Shown here: positions 17,852 to 27,133 of the stretch, one piece after another
Layout of the letters: each line of letters starts with the position of its first letter
Numbering within the stretch: position 1 is the first letter of the stretch
DNA from: Kineococcus rubinsiae
GTDB lineage: Bacteria; Actinomycetota; Actinomycetes; Actinomycetales; Kineococcaceae
DNA: 45,654 nt
Direction of reading: 5' to 3'
NCBI RefSeq assembly: GCF_011839805.1
Contig: NZ_VWPY01000035.1
Coordinates: forward strand, 1 to 45,654
Notes under the pieces: model-generated
What the model was told of the DNA's origin: nothing
What the model saw: only the letters and a program-made list of their open reading frames with translations
Database searches by the model: none
Program-made: the position numbers and the translations under genes

Positions 17852-19854
17852 CCGTCGACGAGGGCCAGCAGCGCGTCGCAGACCTCGTCGGGCGTCAGGT
17901 CCCCCATGCCCGTCGTCGCCTCGACGAGCCACTGCAGGCCCTCCTCCACCGACTCGCCGCGGCGCTCGACGAGCCCGTCGGTGTAGAGCACGACGATCGC
18001 GCCCGGCGGCAGGCCGTGCACGTGGTCGGCGCGCGGGAAGTCCGCCTCCAGGCCCAGCAGCAGGTCCGGCTCGGTCGTCAGCAGGTGCGCCTGCCCGCCC
18101 GCGACGACCAGGGGCGGGGGGTGCCCGGCGTTGGTCCAGCGCATCCGCCAGGTCTGGGTGCCCTCGATGCGTTCGACGGTGGCCAGCACGGCCGTCGCGA
18201 GCGCGCCCACGCCCAGGTCCCGCATGGCCCGGTCCAGCGACGTCAGCGCTGAGGCCGGCGACACCTCGAGGCTGTAGCCGATGCCCCGCAGCAGGTTGCG
18301 GACCTGGCCCATGGCCGCGGCGGCCTCCTGGTCGTGGCCGGTCACGTCGCCGATGGCCACGCAGGTCGCGCCGGCGGAGGTCAGGAACGCGTCGTACCAG
18401 TCGCCGCCCACCTGGGCGTGCTCGGCCGCGGGCAGGTAGCGGACGGCGATCTGCAGCTCCTCCGGCTGCGGCGCAGCCGTCAGCAGGCTGCGCTGCAGCG
18501 TCTCCGCGAGCGAGCGGACGGCCTCGGCGGCCTGCCGCTCGGCGCGGGAGGCGCGGATGCGGTCCAGCGCCTGCGCCGTGGAGGCCGCGAGCACCTGGAG
18601 GAGGTCGCGGTCCTCGGCGGGGAAGTCCCGCGCCCGGCGCCAGGACACCCCGAGCGCGCCGGTGACGGTGTCGGCCGTGCGCAGCGGCAGGACCGCGACG
18701 CTGCCGCCGGAGGGCACGTCCTCGTAGGACGCGGCCCCGCGCAGGGCGCGCGCGACGGCATCGCCGACCTGGTCGAGGTCGTGGCCGAACAGGCGCAGGC
18801 GCCGCTCCAGCCCCTCCTCGTCGGGCACCAGCAGGCCCAGCGCCACGGCGTCGCTGTGCAGCAGCGCCGCGGTCTCGCGCGTGAGGACGTCCAGCACCCC
18901 AGCCTCGTCGGCCGCGTCGGGCAGGGCCTGCGCGACGTCGACCAGGCTGCGCAGCCGCGCGGCCTGCACCTCCTGCAGGTCGGCGCGGCGGCGCTCCGCC
19001 TCGTAGGAGGCGGCCACCGACAGGGCGTTGCCGAGGGCGGCCGCGACGAGGCGGAGGAACTCCAGGTACGTGCCGTCCGGCGCCAGGTGCTCCGAGAGCG
19101 CGACCGTGAGCACGCCCGAAGCCCCGGGGTGCGCGCCCGGCAGGCGCAGCCAGGCGAGGCGGCCGTCGGGGGTGTCGCCGACGAGGACCTCGTGGGTGCC
19201 GAGCGTGGCCAGCGGCCCGGGCAGGTGCTCCCCGCCGTCGGCGCCCGGCAGCCGCACGTCGACGGCAGGCAGGTCCAGCGGGGCCGTGAGGAGGACTTCG
19301 ACGGCCCGGGCCGGGAGGTCGGCCGAGTTCTCGAGGTCGCTCGTCAGCTCGCCGAGACGGGCCAGCAGCTCCAGCCGACGCCGGTCGACGACCTGGCGGG
19401 TCGTCTCGTCGACGATGTCGAGGACGCCGCGGATGACCCCGTCGTCGTCGGTCAGGGGGGAGAAGGAGAACGTCCAGTAGGTCTCCTCCGCGAAGCCGTG
19501 GCGGTCCAGGAGGAGCAGCTGGTCCTCCGACCACGTCGCCCCCGTACCCGCCACGACGCCGTCGAAGAGGGGACCGAGGTCGTCCCAGGCCTCGGGGAAG
19601 ACGTCTGCCGCGCGACGGCCCAGGGCCGGGTGCTTGGCCCCGATGAGCGGAGCGTAGGCCTCGTTGTAGAGCATCACGTGCTCGGGGCCCCAGGTGATGA
19701 GCACCGCGAAGCGGGTGGTGAGCGCGAGGCGCAGCGCCCGGCGCAGGGCGGTGGGCCAGCCCTGCGGATCGCCCAGCGAGGTCGAGACCCAGTCGACGGC
19801 CTGGTAGGCCTCCCGCAGAGAGCCTGCGCCGTCGAAGGGGGAGGATCCAGGCAC
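17782..19854 (-). CDS. PAS-GAF-SpoIIE (PP2C-type) protein phosphatase
   Basis: 690 residues. The N-terminal ~150 residues form a PAS-like sensor ([24 protein letters not shown], then [20 protein letters not shown]), followed by coiled-coil linkers, one or two GAF-like domains ([20 protein letters not shown] region), and a C-terminal SpoIIE domain with [39 protein letters not shown] and [14 protein letters not shown], all metal-coordinating blocks. Such proteins dephosphorylate anti-sigma-factor antagonists in partner-switching stress pathways. No kinase or antagonist gene is adjacent. GTG start at 19854 lacks a ribosome binding site, so the start is less certain. Confidence 0.92.
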   Translation of the reverse strand: MPGSSPFDGAGSLREAYQAVDWVSTSLGDPQGWPTALRRALRLALTTRFAVLITWGPEHVMLYNEAYAPLIGAKHPALGRRAADVFPEAWDDLGPLFDGVVAGTGATWSEDQLLLLDRHGFAEETYWTFSFSPLTDDDGVIRGVLDIVDETTRQVVDRRRLELLARLGELTSDLENSADLPARAVEVLLTAPLDLPAVDVRLPGADGGEHLPGPLATLGTHEVLVGDTPDGRLAWLRLPGAHPGASGVLTVALSEHLAPDGTYLEFLRLVAAALGNALSVAASYEAERRRADLQEVQAARLRSLVDVAQALPDAADEAGVLDVLTRETAALLHSDAVALGLLVPDEEGLERRLRLFGHDLDQVGDAVARALRGAASYEDVPSGGSVAVLPLRTADTVTGALGVSWRRARDFPAEDRDLLQVLAASTAQALDRIRASRAERQAAEAVRSLAETLQRSLLTAAPQPEELQIAVRYLPAAEHAQVGGDWYDAFLTSAGATCVAIGDVTGHDQEAAAAMGQVRNLLRGIGYSLEVSPASALTSLDRAMRDLGVGALATAVLATVERIEGTQTWRMRWTNAGHPPPLVVAGGQAHLLTTEPDLLLGLEADFPRADHVHGLPPGAIVVLYTDGLVERRGESVEEGLQWLVEATTGMGDLTPDEVCDALLALVDGHTDDDVALLALRVRPVVGPAGA

Positions 19855-19998
19855 CGGAGGAATCTACGGGGTTTCCGGCCGCGACCGCTCTGCGGCGCGA
19901 GGCGCGCGAGACTCCCGCGGCGCGGGAAGAGGCCCCCGGACCGGGTGGTTGAGAGTTCATGCAGACGCCGCCGGGGCGTCGCTGAGAGGGTGGACGAC

Positions 19999-21039
19999 GT
20001 GGAGATCGGGATCAGCTCGTTCGCGGAGACGACCGCGGACCCCCGCACGGGTGAGGTCATGCCCCACCCCCAGCGGCTGCGCGAGGTCGTCGAGGAGATC
20101 GTCCTCGCCGACCAGGTCGGCCTGGACGTCTACGGCCTGGGCGAGCACCACCGCCCGGACTACGCGTCCTCCTCCCCCGCCGTCGTGCTGGCGGCCGCGG
20201 CGACCCGCACCGAGCGGATCCGCCTCACGAGCGCGGTGACGGTGCTGTCCTCGGCCGACCCCGTCCGGGTCTTCCAGGACTTCGCGACGCTCGACGGGCT
20301 CTCGGGCGGGCGGGCGGAGATCATCGCCGGCCGCGGGTCGTTCATCGAGTCGTTCCCGCTGTTCGGCCAGGACCTCGACGACTACGACGAGCTGTACGCG
20401 GAGAACCTCGAGCTGCTGCTCGCCGTGCGCGCCTCGGAGAAGGTCACCTGGCGCGGCGGGCACCGCCCGGCGATCGTCGACCGCGGCGTGTACCCGCGCC
20501 CCGTGCAGGACCCGCTGCCCGTGTGGATCGGCGTCGGCGGCAACCCCGCCTCCGTCGTGCGCGCCGGGACGCTCGGCCTGCCGCTGGCGGTCGCCATCAT
20601 CGGCGGGCGGCCCGAGCAGTTCGCGCCGCTGGTCGAGCTGTACCGCGAGACCGGGCGCGCGGCCGGGCACGACGAGTCCGTGCTGCGGGTGGCCACGCAC
20701 TCGCACGGCTTCGTCGCCGACACGACGCAGCGCGCCGTCGAGGTGAACTTCCCGCCCATGCAGGTCGCGATGAACGCCATCGGCGCCGACCGGGGCTGGC
20801 ACCGCTACAGCCGCACCAGCTACGAGGCCGCGCGCAGCCCCCGCGGGGCGCTGCTCGTCGGCTCGCCGCAGGAGGTGGCGGAGAAGGTCCTGCGCCAGCG
20901 CGCCGACCTCGGCATCGACCGGTTCATGCTCCACGTCAGCGTGGGGACGATGCCGCACCGCGACGTTCTGCACGCCATCGAGCTCCTCGGCACCGAGGTG
21001 GCGCCGATCGTGCGCGCGGAGGCCGCGGCGCACGTCTGA
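19999..21039 (+). CDS. LLM-class (luciferase-like) flavin-dependent oxidoreductase
   Basis: 346 residues, a bacterial luciferase-fold TIM barrel. [12 protein letters not shown] at the start, [56 protein letters not shown] and [17 protein letters not shown] are characteristic of the FMN/F420-using group. It likely uses reduced flavin or F420; the substrate is unknown. GTG 19999 is preferred as GAGAGGG ends 8 bases before it; GTG 19990 lies too close to that site. The ORF is open upstream to 18334 but that part is the antisense of the SpoIIE gene. Ends just before a strong palindromic terminator. Confidence 0.93.
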   Translation: MEIGISSFAETTADPRTGEVMPHPQRLREVVEEIVLADQVGLDVYGLGEHHRPDYASSSPAVVLAAAATRTERIRLTSAVTVLSSADPVRVFQDFATLDGLSGGRAEIIAGRGSFIESFPLFGQDLDDYDELYAENLELLLAVRASEKVTWRGGHRPAIVDRGVYPRPVQDPLPVWIGVGGNPASVVRAGTLGLPLAVAIIGGRPEQFAPLVELYRETGRAAGHDESVLRVATHSHGFVADTTQRAVEVNFPPMQVAMNAIGADRGWHRYSRTSYEAARSPRGALLVGSPQEVAEKVLRQRADLGIDRFMLHVSVGTMPHRDVLHAIELLGTEVAPIVRAEAAAHV

Positions 21040-21045
21040 CCGGTG

Positions 21046-21086
21046 CCTCCGTGATCATGCAGGTACTACCTGCATGATCACGGAGG
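21046..21086. terminator. Dispersed 41-nt palindrome, copy A, between convergent genes
   Basis: Perfect 20-bp arms: CCTCCGTGATCATGCAGGTA (21046-21065) and its reverse complement (21067-21086) around a single C. It fills the 54-bp gap between the LLM gene and the DUF3618 gene, whose stops converge on it, so a bidirectional terminator is likely. A second copy, 38 of 41 bases identical, lies at 38693-38733 in the same kind of position, showing that this is a repeated element and not a one-off hairpin. Confidence 0.85.
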
Positions 21087-21093
21087 GGTGGGG

Positions 21094-21441
21094 TCAGTCC
21101 TTCTTGCGCAGGACCAGCCAGACCGCCACGGTCGTGACCGCGACGACGGCCACGAGGAGCGCGGTGTTCTGCTGCTTCGGCGAACCGGGGGCCTTGTCGC
21201 TGGCCTCCTGGTAGCGGCCGAAGGCCTGCGCCTTGAGCTCCTGGGCGGAGTCGAGCGCCTGGTCCTTCTTCTCGCTGACGGCGACCTTGAGGTCGTCGAC
21301 CTTGTGCTGCGCCTGCGCCTTGACGTCGGCCTTGGCGGCCAGCGCGTCGGCCGTGGCCGCGAGGCGCTCGCGGGTCTCGATGATGTCCGCGACGAGGGCG
21401 TCGCGGTCGCCGGGGGGCGGGGTGCCGGGGGGAACGCTCAT
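21094..21441 (-). CDS. DUF3618 domain membrane protein
   Basis: 115 residues. The N-terminal RDALVADIIETRERLAATADALAAKADV is the DUF3618 signature, followed by a charged helical region (KAQAQHKVDDLKVAVSEKK) and one C-terminal membrane segment (TALLVAVVAVTTVAVWLVL) ending KKD. The likely topology is a cytoplasmic helix anchored by a tail. Role unknown; such genes are usually next to phage-holin-like genes as here. Its ATG overlaps the stop of that gene by four bases. A longer in-frame extension to 21603 would run antisense-like through the neighbour and is rejected. Confidence 0.9.
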   Translation of the reverse strand: MSVPPGTPPPGDRDALVADIIETRERLAATADALAAKADVKAQAQHKVDDLKVAVSEKKDQALDSAQELKAQAFGRYQEASDKAPGSPKQQNTALLVAVVAVTTVAVWLVLRKKD

Positions 21442-21911
21442 CGCTTGAGACCCTCTTTGACGGTGGCGGCGTCGGTCTTCAGACCGTCGATCGACGCCTG
21501 GGGCAGCGGCGGGGTGGCCTGGTCGAGCTCCTTCTTGCCGACCAGCGCGGCGACGCCGGCCAGGACGAGCAGGACGACCGCGACGATCAGCGCCGCGAGC
21601 CACCCGTCGACGGCGTGGGACAGGGCGAGGACCGCCGTGGCCACGAGGGAGCCGAGGGCGAAGAAGGCCAGCAGCCCGGCGGCGGAGAACGCCCCGAGGC
21701 TGAAGCCCGCCTTCTTGCCCTTGGCCTTGAGGTCGAGCTGCGCGACGGCGACCTCGTCGCGCACGAGGCGCGACATCTGCTGGGTGAGGTCGCTGACCAG
21801 CTGGCCGACCGTGGCGTCGGACGGGGCCGCGGGGGCGGACCCGCCGGCTGACTCGTCGCGGTGGACGCTGAGCCGGTGGGCCCCGGTGGTGGAGCTCGTC
21901 GGTGGGGACAT
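21438..21911 (-). CDS. Phage holin family (DUF1469-type) membrane protein
   Basis: 157 residues. A cytoplasmic part with TVGQLVSDLTQQMSRLVRDEVAVAQLDLKAKGKKAG is the signature of the Phage_holin_3_6/YqjE-like family; two hydrophobic hairpin segments follow (LGAFSAAGLLAFFALGSLVAT and WLAALIVAVVLLVLAGVAAL). Despite the family name, no phage genes are near; this is a chromosomal membrane protein of unknown role that typically pairs with DUF3618. ATG at 21911. Overlaps the next gene by ATGA. Confidence 0.88.
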   Translation of the reverse strand: MSPPTSSTTGAHRLSVHRDESAGGSAPAAPSDATVGQLVSDLTQQMSRLVRDEVAVAQLDLKAKGKKAGFSLGAFSAAGLLAFFALGSLVATAVLALSHAVDGWLAALIVAVVLLVLAGVAALVGKKELDQATPPLPQASIDGLKTDAATVKEGLKR

Positions 21912-21961
21912 GCTCCCTGTGTACCGCGCCGCCCCGCCTCCCGACACCCGAGACGAGGGCC

Positions 21962-23587
21962 TCACCCCATGTGCGGGTAGCCGTGCTCGGTCGCCGGCAC
22001 GAACGTCTCCTTGACCGCGCGGGGGCTCGTCCAGCGCTGCAGGTTCAGGATCGAGCCGGCCTTGTCGTTGGTGCCCGAGGCCCGCGAACCCCCGAAGGGC
22101 TGCTGCCCGACGACCGCACCGGTGGGCCGGTCGTTGACGTAGAAGTTCCCCGCCGCGAAGCGCAGCGCGGTGGACGCCTGCGCGACCGCGGCGCGGTCGG
22201 TGGCGATGACGGCGCCGGTCAGGCCGTACGGCGACCCCGCGTCGACGAGGCCCAGCACGTCCTCCCACGCGTCGTCCTCGTAGACGTGCACGCCGAGCAG
22301 CGGCCCGAAGTACTCCTCCCGGAACACCTCGTCCGCCGGGTCCTCGCCGAGGACGACCGTGGGGCGCACGAAGAACCCCTCGCTGTCGTCGTACGTGCCG
22401 CCCGCGGCCACGGTCAGGCCCGCGGTCGCGTGCGCCCGGTCGATCGCCGCGGCGTTCTTGGCGAAGGCCCGCCGGTCGATGACGGCGCCGCCGAAGTTCC
22501 GCAGGTCGCTGACGTCGCCGAACTCCAGGCCGTCCACGTCGGCGAGGAACTCCTCGCCCATGCGCGCCCACACCGAGCGGGGGACGAACGCGCGCGAGGC
22601 CGCCGAGCACTTCTGCCCCTGGTACTCGAACGCGCCGCGGAGCATCGCGGTGCTCAGCACGGCCGGGTCGGCCGAGGGGTGGGCCAGGACGAAGTCCTTG
22701 CCGCCGGTCTCACCGACGAGCCGCGGGTAGGTGCGGTAGGAGGAGATGTTCTGCCCCACCGTCCGCCACAGGTGCTGGAACGTCGCGGTCGAGCCCGTGA
22801 AGTGGATCCCCGCCAGGCGCGGGTCGGCGAGCAGGACGTCGGAGACGTCGCGGCCGTCACCCGTCAGCAGGTTGATGACGCCGGGCGGCAGGCCCGCGGC
22901 CTCGAGCAGGCGCATGGTCCAGTGCGCCGAGAGCGTCTGCGTCGGGCTGGGCTTCCAGACGACCGTGTTGCCCATGAGCGCCGGGGCCGTCGGCAGGTTC
23001 CCCGCGATCGCGGTGAAGTTGAACGGCGTGATGGCGTACACGAAACCCTCGAGCGGGCGGTGGTCGAGGCGGTTCCACACCCCCGGCGAGCTGATCGGCT
23101 GCTCGGCGACCAGGCGCCGGCCGAACTCCACGTTGAAGCGCCAGAAGTCGACGAGCTCGCACGGGGCGTCGATCTCCGCCTGCTGCGCGGTCTTCGACTG
23201 CCCCAGCATGGTCGCCGCGGCGATCCGCTCGCGCCACGGGCCGGCCAGCAGGTCGGCCGCGCGCAGGAACACCGCGGCCCGCTCGTCGTAGGACATCGCG
23301 GCCCACGCGGGGGCGGCGGCCGTGGCGGCGTCGGCCGCGGCCTGCGCCTCGGCGCGGGTGGCCGTGCCGAACGTCCCGAGGACGCTCGCGTGCCGGTGCG
23401 GCTGCACGACGTCGACGCGCTCCCCGCCGCCGAGCGTCTGCACGCCCCCGATGGTCTGCGTGAGCTCGACCGGGTTCGCGGCCTGCTCGGTCAGCTGCTC
23501 GGTGAGCCGCTTGCGCTCCGGGCTGCCCGGCGCGTAGGAGTGGACGGGTTCGTTGTAGGCGGCGGGCACCTGGGTCACGGACTGCAC
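21962..23587 (-). CDS. pruA: L-glutamate gamma-semialdehyde dehydrogenase
   Basis: 541 residues. Oxidises glutamate semialdehyde (P5C) to glutamate with NAD+, the second step of proline degradation. The aldehyde dehydrogenase motifs are LVGETGGKDFV (E293), YQGQKCSAASRAF (catalytic C327), AITPFNFTAIAGNLP, FTGSTATF and EEYFGPLLGVHVY; the N-terminal VPAAYNEPVHSYAPGSPER matches the monofunctional RocA/PruA group. GTG 23587 is chosen because GAGGAGG precedes it by five bases. It is 80 bases downstream of the proline dehydrogenase gene on the same strand, so both enzymes are made together. Confidence 0.97.
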   Translation of the reverse strand: MQSVTQVPAAYNEPVHSYAPGSPERKRLTEQLTEQAANPVELTQTIGGVQTLGGGERVDVVQPHRHASVLGTFGTATRAEAQAAADAATAAAPAWAAMSYDERAAVFLRAADLLAGPWRERIAAATMLGQSKTAQQAEIDAPCELVDFWRFNVEFGRRLVAEQPISSPGVWNRLDHRPLEGFVYAITPFNFTAIAGNLPTAPALMGNTVVWKPSPTQTLSAHWTMRLLEAAGLPPGVINLLTGDGRDVSDVLLADPRLAGIHFTGSTATFQHLWRTVGQNISSYRTYPRLVGETGGKDFVLAHPSADPAVLSTAMLRGAFEYQGQKCSAASRAFVPRSVWARMGEEFLADVDGLEFGDVSDLRNFGGAVIDRRAFAKNAAAIDRAHATAGLTVAAGGTYDDSEGFFVRPTVVLGEDPADEVFREEYFGPLLGVHVYEDDAWEDVLGLVDAGSPYGLTGAVIATDRAAVAQASTALRFAAGNFYVNDRPTGAVVGQQPFGGSRASGTNDKAGSILNLQRWTSPRAVKETFVPATEHGYPHMG

Positions 23588-23610
23588 GGCGGCCTCCTCG
23601 GCTCGGGGTG

Positions 23611-23661
23611 GGAGTTCGGGGTTCGGAGTTCTCGGGTTTCGGAGCTGGGGTCCCGGAGTTC
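23611..23661. repeat. GGAGTTC microrepeats between the two proline genes
   Basis: GGAGTTC occurs at 23611, 23625 and 23655, with a variant GGAGCTG at 23641, giving a spacing of 14 to 16 bases in the 80-bp gap. Looks like a low-complexity intergenic repeat; it may affect mRNA structure before the pruA ribosome binding site. No function can be assigned. Confidence 0.6.
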
Positions 23662-23667
23662 CAGGGA

Positions 23668-24594
23668 CTAGCGGGTGACCAGGGAGCGGGCGAAGAACGC
23701 GAGGTTCGCGGGCCGCTCGGCCAGGCGCCGGGAGAAGTAGCCGTACCAGTCGGTGCCGTAGGGCACGTAGACGCGGACGGTGTGCCCGGCGGCGGCGAGG
23801 CGCTGCTGCTCGGTTGTCCGGATGCCGAAGAGCATCTGGAACTCCATCGAGTCGGGCGTGCGGCCGAGGCTCTGCGCGAGGTCCTGCGCGATCTGCACCA
23901 TGCGCAGGTCGTGCGTGGCGACCATCGGGTAGCCCGCGCCCCCGAGCAGCACCTTCAGGCACCGCACGTAGGCCTTGTCGACGTCGGCCTTCGCGGCGTG
24001 CGCCACCGACGGGGGTTCGGCGTAGGCGCCCTTGACGAGGCGGATCCGGGAGCCGGCGACGGCCAGGTCGCGCGCGTCGCCCTCGGTGCGCAGCAGCGCG
24101 GACTGCAGCACGGCCCCGACGCGCGGGAACTCCGCCCGCAGCTCCCGCAGCGTGGTGAGCGTCGCGTCGACCGTCGTGTGGTCCTCCATGTCGAGGGTGA
24201 CGTCGACGCCCAGGCCGGTGGCGTGCGCGACGAGCTCCCGGGCACGCTCGGTGGCGCGGGCGGGCCCGTCGGCGCCCAGCGCCTGGCCGAGGGCGGACAG
24301 CTTCACGGAGACCTCGCCGCCCGCCGCGAGCCCGTCGGCGGCGAGCCGGTCGAGCAGCTGCCCGTAGCCCGCGAGGGTCTGCCCGGCCTGGGCGTCGTCG
24401 GTGATGTCCTCGCCGAGCCGGTCGAGGGTGACGCGCAGCCCCTGCCCGGCGAGCGCCCGCACGGCGGCGAGCGCCTGGTCGACGTCCTCGCCCGCCACGA
24501 AGCGGTCCACGACCCCGCGGCTGAGGCTGCTGCGGGTCACGGCCGCCCGCACGGCGGTGTTGCCGGCCACTCCCAGGAGCACCTGTCCGAACAC
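23668..24594 (-). CDS. Proline dehydrogenase
   Basis: 308 residues, the short monofunctional form. It oxidises proline to pyrroline-5-carboxylate with FAD. The blocks VSVKLSALGQ, VTLDMEDHTTVDATL, GSRIRLVKGAYAEP, PMVATHDLRMV and MEFQMLFGIRTTEQQRLAAAG with VRVYVPYGTDWYGYFSRRLAE are the family barrel strands including the proline-binding YxxRRxxE (here YFSRRLAE). GTG 24594 follows GGAGGAGG. First gene of the catabolic pair; divergent from a PucR-family regulator across 154 bp. Confidence 0.97.
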   Translation of the reverse strand: MFGQVLLGVAGNTAVRAAVTRSSLSRGVVDRFVAGEDVDQALAAVRALAGQGLRVTLDRLGEDITDDAQAGQTLAGYGQLLDRLAADGLAAGGEVSVKLSALGQALGADGPARATERARELVAHATGLGVDVTLDMEDHTTVDATLTTLRELRAEFPRVGAVLQSALLRTEGDARDLAVAGSRIRLVKGAYAEPPSVAHAAKADVDKAYVRCLKVLLGGAGYPMVATHDLRMVQIAQDLAQSLGRTPDSMEFQMLFGIRTTEQQRLAAAGHTVRVYVPYGTDWYGYFSRRLAERPANLAFFARSLVTR

Positions 24595-24698
24595 GTCGAC
24601 CTCCTCCGTCGGGGTGCGCCCCGGTGGAGGCGCTGGCACGACGCTAGGCCTGCCGGGGCGCCGGCGACAGGGACAGACGTCACGATCCGGCCGCACCT

Positions 24699-24718
24699 CG
24701 TCATCCACCTGGATGACG
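24699..24718. promoter_or_regulatory. Putative operator in the divergent proline region
   Basis: Inverted repeat CGTCATCC ACCT GGATGACG, perfect 8-bp arms and 4-base centre. It is 31 bases before the start of the PucR-type regulator and about 105 bases before the proline dehydrogenase start. A dyad in this place is the natural site for autoregulation by the neighbouring regulator, which in proline loci of Actinobacteria activates transcription in response to proline. No promoter hexamers were assigned. Confidence 0.6.
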
Positions 24719-24748
24719 GCGAACCGGTCCGCGCGGCAGACTGCCCTC

Positions 24749-25930
24749 GTGCCCACGCCACCCGCCGCGCCCCCGGCCGAGCTGCAGGAGCTCGTCGACG
24801 CCGTCGCGGAGGGCACGGGCGCCCCGGCGACGCTGGAGGACCGCGAGCTGCACCTGGTCGCCTCCTCGGGTCACGACGACGTCATCGACGAGGTGCGGCG
24901 CCGCTCGATCCTGCGCCGTCGCTCCTCCGCCGCCGTCCAGGAGCTGTTCGCCGGGTTCGGCATCGCGGGCGCCGACGCCCCGCTGCGCATCCCCGGGGAC
25001 CCGGCCGCGGGGCGCCTGCCCCGGTGGTGCGTCCCCGTCCGCTGGCGATCGGTCACCTACGGCTACCTCTGGCTGCTCGACCCCGACGCCCGCGTCACCG
25101 CGGCGGCGCTCGCCTCCGTGGCCGACGTCGTCGAGCAGGTCGCCGCGACCCTGGCCGTGCGCTCGCGGGCCCGCGACCGCTCCCGCTGGGCCGTCGGGGA
25201 GCTGCTGTCCGCCGACGCGGGGGCCCGGGCGGGCGCCGCCGAGGAGCTGGCGCGCGAGGGGCTGCTGCCCGGCGACGGCCGGCTCGTGGTGGTCGCGCTC
25301 GCGCCCGCCGACGGCGCGCCCGCGGGGCCCGTGAACTCGTGGCTGCTGCCCCGGGCGGTGCTCACCTCCCCCGTCGGCGGCCGCGCCGCCCTCGTCGTGC
25401 CCGCCGGCGACGACCCCGCGACGGAGGAGGACCGCGCGGCCCGCCTCGCGGCCCGCGCGGCGCAGACGCTGCTCGCCCAGCACCCCGCCGGGGTCGACGC
25501 CGGGGTGTCGGGCGTCGTCGCGGCCGACCGGGCCCACCTGGGCTGGCGGCAGGCCGACGCCGGGCTGCGGGCCGCCCGGCTGGCGCGGGGCACCGGACCG
25601 GCGGCGGAGCGGGGGACGGGCGAGGTCGACGTCCGCGCCTGGTCGGCGCTCGGCGCCCACCGCCTCCTGGCGCTCGCGGACGCCGACGGGCTGCGGGGCG
25701 CCGTTGTCGACGAGCGGGCCCGGCGCCTGCTGGCGGGGGACCCGGAGCTGCTGCGCACCGCGCGGGCCTACCTCGACCTCGCGGGCAGCGCCCAGCGCAC
25801 CGCCGCGAGCCTCTCGATCCACCGCCAGACGCTCTACCACCGGCTGCGGCGCATCGCCGACGTCACCGGCTACGACCTCGACGACGGCCGGGACCGCCTC
25901 GCCCTGCACCTGGCGCTCGTCCTGGGGTGA
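24749..25930 (+). CDS. PucR-family transcriptional regulator (probable proline catabolism regulator)
   Basis: 393 residues. The C-terminal PucR HTH_30 domain reads LLRTARAYLDLAGSAQRTAASLSIHRQTLYHRLRRIADVTGYDLDDG; the N-terminal ~130 residues hold a degenerate GAF-like sensor (LVASSGHDDV, VRWRSVTYGYLWLLD) and the middle a GGDEF-derived GAF-like segment common in the family. PucR-type regulators next to proline degradation genes (PutR) activate those genes with proline. GTG 24749 is the first reasonable start; no strong ribosome binding site precedes it. Longer in-frame starts upstream overlap the proline dehydrogenase gene. Ends 6 bp from the convergent Asp23 gene. Confidence 0.9.
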   Translation: MPTPPAAPPAELQELVDAVAEGTGAPATLEDRELHLVASSGHDDVIDEVRRRSILRRRSSAAVQELFAGFGIAGADAPLRIPGDPAAGRLPRWCVPVRWRSVTYGYLWLLDPDARVTAAALASVADVVEQVAATLAVRSRARDRSRWAVGELLSADAGARAGAAEELAREGLLPGDGRLVVVALAPADGAPAGPVNSWLLPRAVLTSPVGGRAALVVPAGDDPATEEDRAARLAARAAQTLLAQHPAGVDAGVSGVVAADRAHLGWRQADAGLRAARLARGTGPAAERGTGEVDVRAWSALGAHRLLALADADGLRGAVVDERARRLLAGDPELLRTARAYLDLAGSAQRTAASLSIHRQTLYHRLRRIADVTGYDLDDGRDRLALHLALVLG

Positions 25931-25936
25931 GGGCGC

Positions 25937-26374
25937 TCAGTCCCGCGGGTCGACGTCGGTGACGTGGACGTCCGCGCGGACCCCGTCCGCTCCGGGCGAC
26001 AGCGCCCCGAGCAGGACCGCGAGCTCGGCGACCACGGCGGCGCGGACCGCGGCCGCGACCTCGTGCAGCGACTCGCCGAAGCGCACCGAGAGCTCGACGA
26101 CGACCTGCTGCAGGACGTCCTCCTCGCCCGTCGTGCAGAGGATGCGCGCGGCCGTCGCGCCCGGGACCGCGTCGACCGCCGTCCGCAGCTGCGCCACGAC
26201 GACGTCGGACGCCACGAGGAAGTCGCCCAGGGCGTGCCGGCCGCGGACCGGCGCGGAGGGGCGGAAGGCCGCCGCGGCGCGCGCCAGCACCGCCTCGCGC
26301 ACCCCGGACCACGTGGAGTCGGTGTGCGCGCGCAGCAGACCCGTCGCCCGGGCGAGGTCCTCCTCCGCGCTCAC
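25937..26374 (-). CDS. Asp23/Gls24-like protein (paralog 1)
   Basis: 145 residues. The C-terminal half, VVVELSVRFGESLHEVAAAVRAAVVAEL and VRADVHVTDVD, is the Asp23/Gls24 pattern, alternating strands and a helix ending with a VxVxDV strand. The N-terminus is a helical region with a tryptophan. Asp23 proteins coat the inner membrane and support envelope stress tolerance. GTG 26374 begins 7 bases after the sigma-factor stop, so the two genes form an operon; the sigma factor may control the locus. The homology is moderate in this paralog. Confidence 0.75.
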   Translation of the reverse strand: MSAEEDLARATGLLRAHTDSTWSGVREAVLARAAAAFRPSAPVRGRHALGDFLVASDVVVAQLRTAVDAVPGATAARILCTTGEEDVLQQVVVELSVRFGESLHEVAAAVRAAVVAELAVLLGALSPGADGVRADVHVTDVDPRD

Positions 26375-26381
26375 GCGTGCC

Positions 26382-26993
26382 TCACCGCCATGCCGCGAGC
26401 GTAGTGACGAGCGAGGCGCGTGCCCGCTCGAGCAGGCCGCGCACGACCGTCGGGGTGACGTCGAGGACGGCCCCGACCTCCGCGTAGGACAGCTCCTCCA
26501 CCTCCCGCAGGATCCACGCCGAGCGCTGCCGCTCGGGGAGCAGGCGCAGGGCCGCGTCGAGGTCGGCCAGCAGCTGCCCCTCCTCGCTGACGCCCGCCGG
26601 GTCGGCGCGCGGGTCGACGGCGTCGACGAGGTCCGCCGGGTCCACCGCCCGCAGCTGCGGGCGGGTGCGGTTGCCCGCCGCGCGGCGCTGCTCGGCGAAG
26701 GCCTGGTGGCGCGCCAGCGTGAACAGCCAGGTGCGCACCGCGGCCTCGCCGCGGAAGGACGGCAGCCCGCGCCAGGCCGCGAGGAACGCCTCCTGCACGC
26801 AGTCCTCCGTGGCGCCGTCGTCGTGCAGGAGCCGGCGCGCGTAGCGGTGCAGCGCGGGCCCGTGCCGCTCGACGAGGGCCGCGAAGGCCCCGCGGTCGCC
26901 CATGGCCGCCCGGCGCGCGAGGACGTCGTCGTCGACCTCGGCGGCGTCCGCCGGAGCACCGGGGGCGCGCGCGACGAGGCCCCGACCGCGCAC
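26382..26993 (-). CDS. ECF-type RNA polymerase sigma factor
   Basis: 203 residues. Sigma region 2 is YARRLLHDDGATEDCVQEAFLAAWR with RGEAAVRTWLFTLARH; region 4 is LPERQRSAWILREVEELSYAEVGAVLDVTPTVVRGLLERARASL. No region 3 and no extra C-terminal domain, so a typical ECF factor of group 3/4 type. GTG 26993 directly follows GAGGAGGGTC and is preferred over an in-frame start at 27059. No zinc-binding anti-sigma gene follows; instead an Asp23-like gene starts 7 bases later. That pairing suggests it governs the Asp23 cluster at 27925-30463, which is inference. Confidence 0.92.
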   Translation of the reverse strand: MRGRGLVARAPGAPADAAEVDDDVLARRAAMGDRGAFAALVERHGPALHRYARRLLHDDGATEDCVQEAFLAAWRGLPSFRGEAAVRTWLFTLARHQAFAEQRRAAGNRTRPQLRAVDPADLVDAVDPRADPAGVSEEGQLLADLDAALRLLPERQRSAWILREVEELSYAEVGAVLDVTPTVVRGLLERARASLVTTLAAWR

Positions 26994-27133
26994 GACCCTC
27001 CTCGGGCGCGGGCCGCGGCCCCCGGTCCCGGAGGGCGCCCGCGCGAGACTGGATCGCACCAGCCCCGACCGTGATCGGCAACTCGGGCGGCTAGCGTGTC
27101 CGCGCGACCCGCCCCCACCCGAGGAGACCCCGG

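Noticed and set aside
18334-19989. Long upstream extension of the LLM flavoprotein frame
   Set aside because: This part is antisense to the SpoIIE gene and lacks a ribosome binding site; the homologous protein starts at VEIGISSF.
21438-21911. Prophage remnant because of the holin family name
   Set aside because: No other phage genes nearby; this family with DUF3618 is a normal chromosomal pair in Actinobacteria.
21912-22610. N-terminal extension of the holin-like gene
   Set aside because: It runs opposite pruA and lacks a family match; the ATG at 21911 gives the complete family protein.
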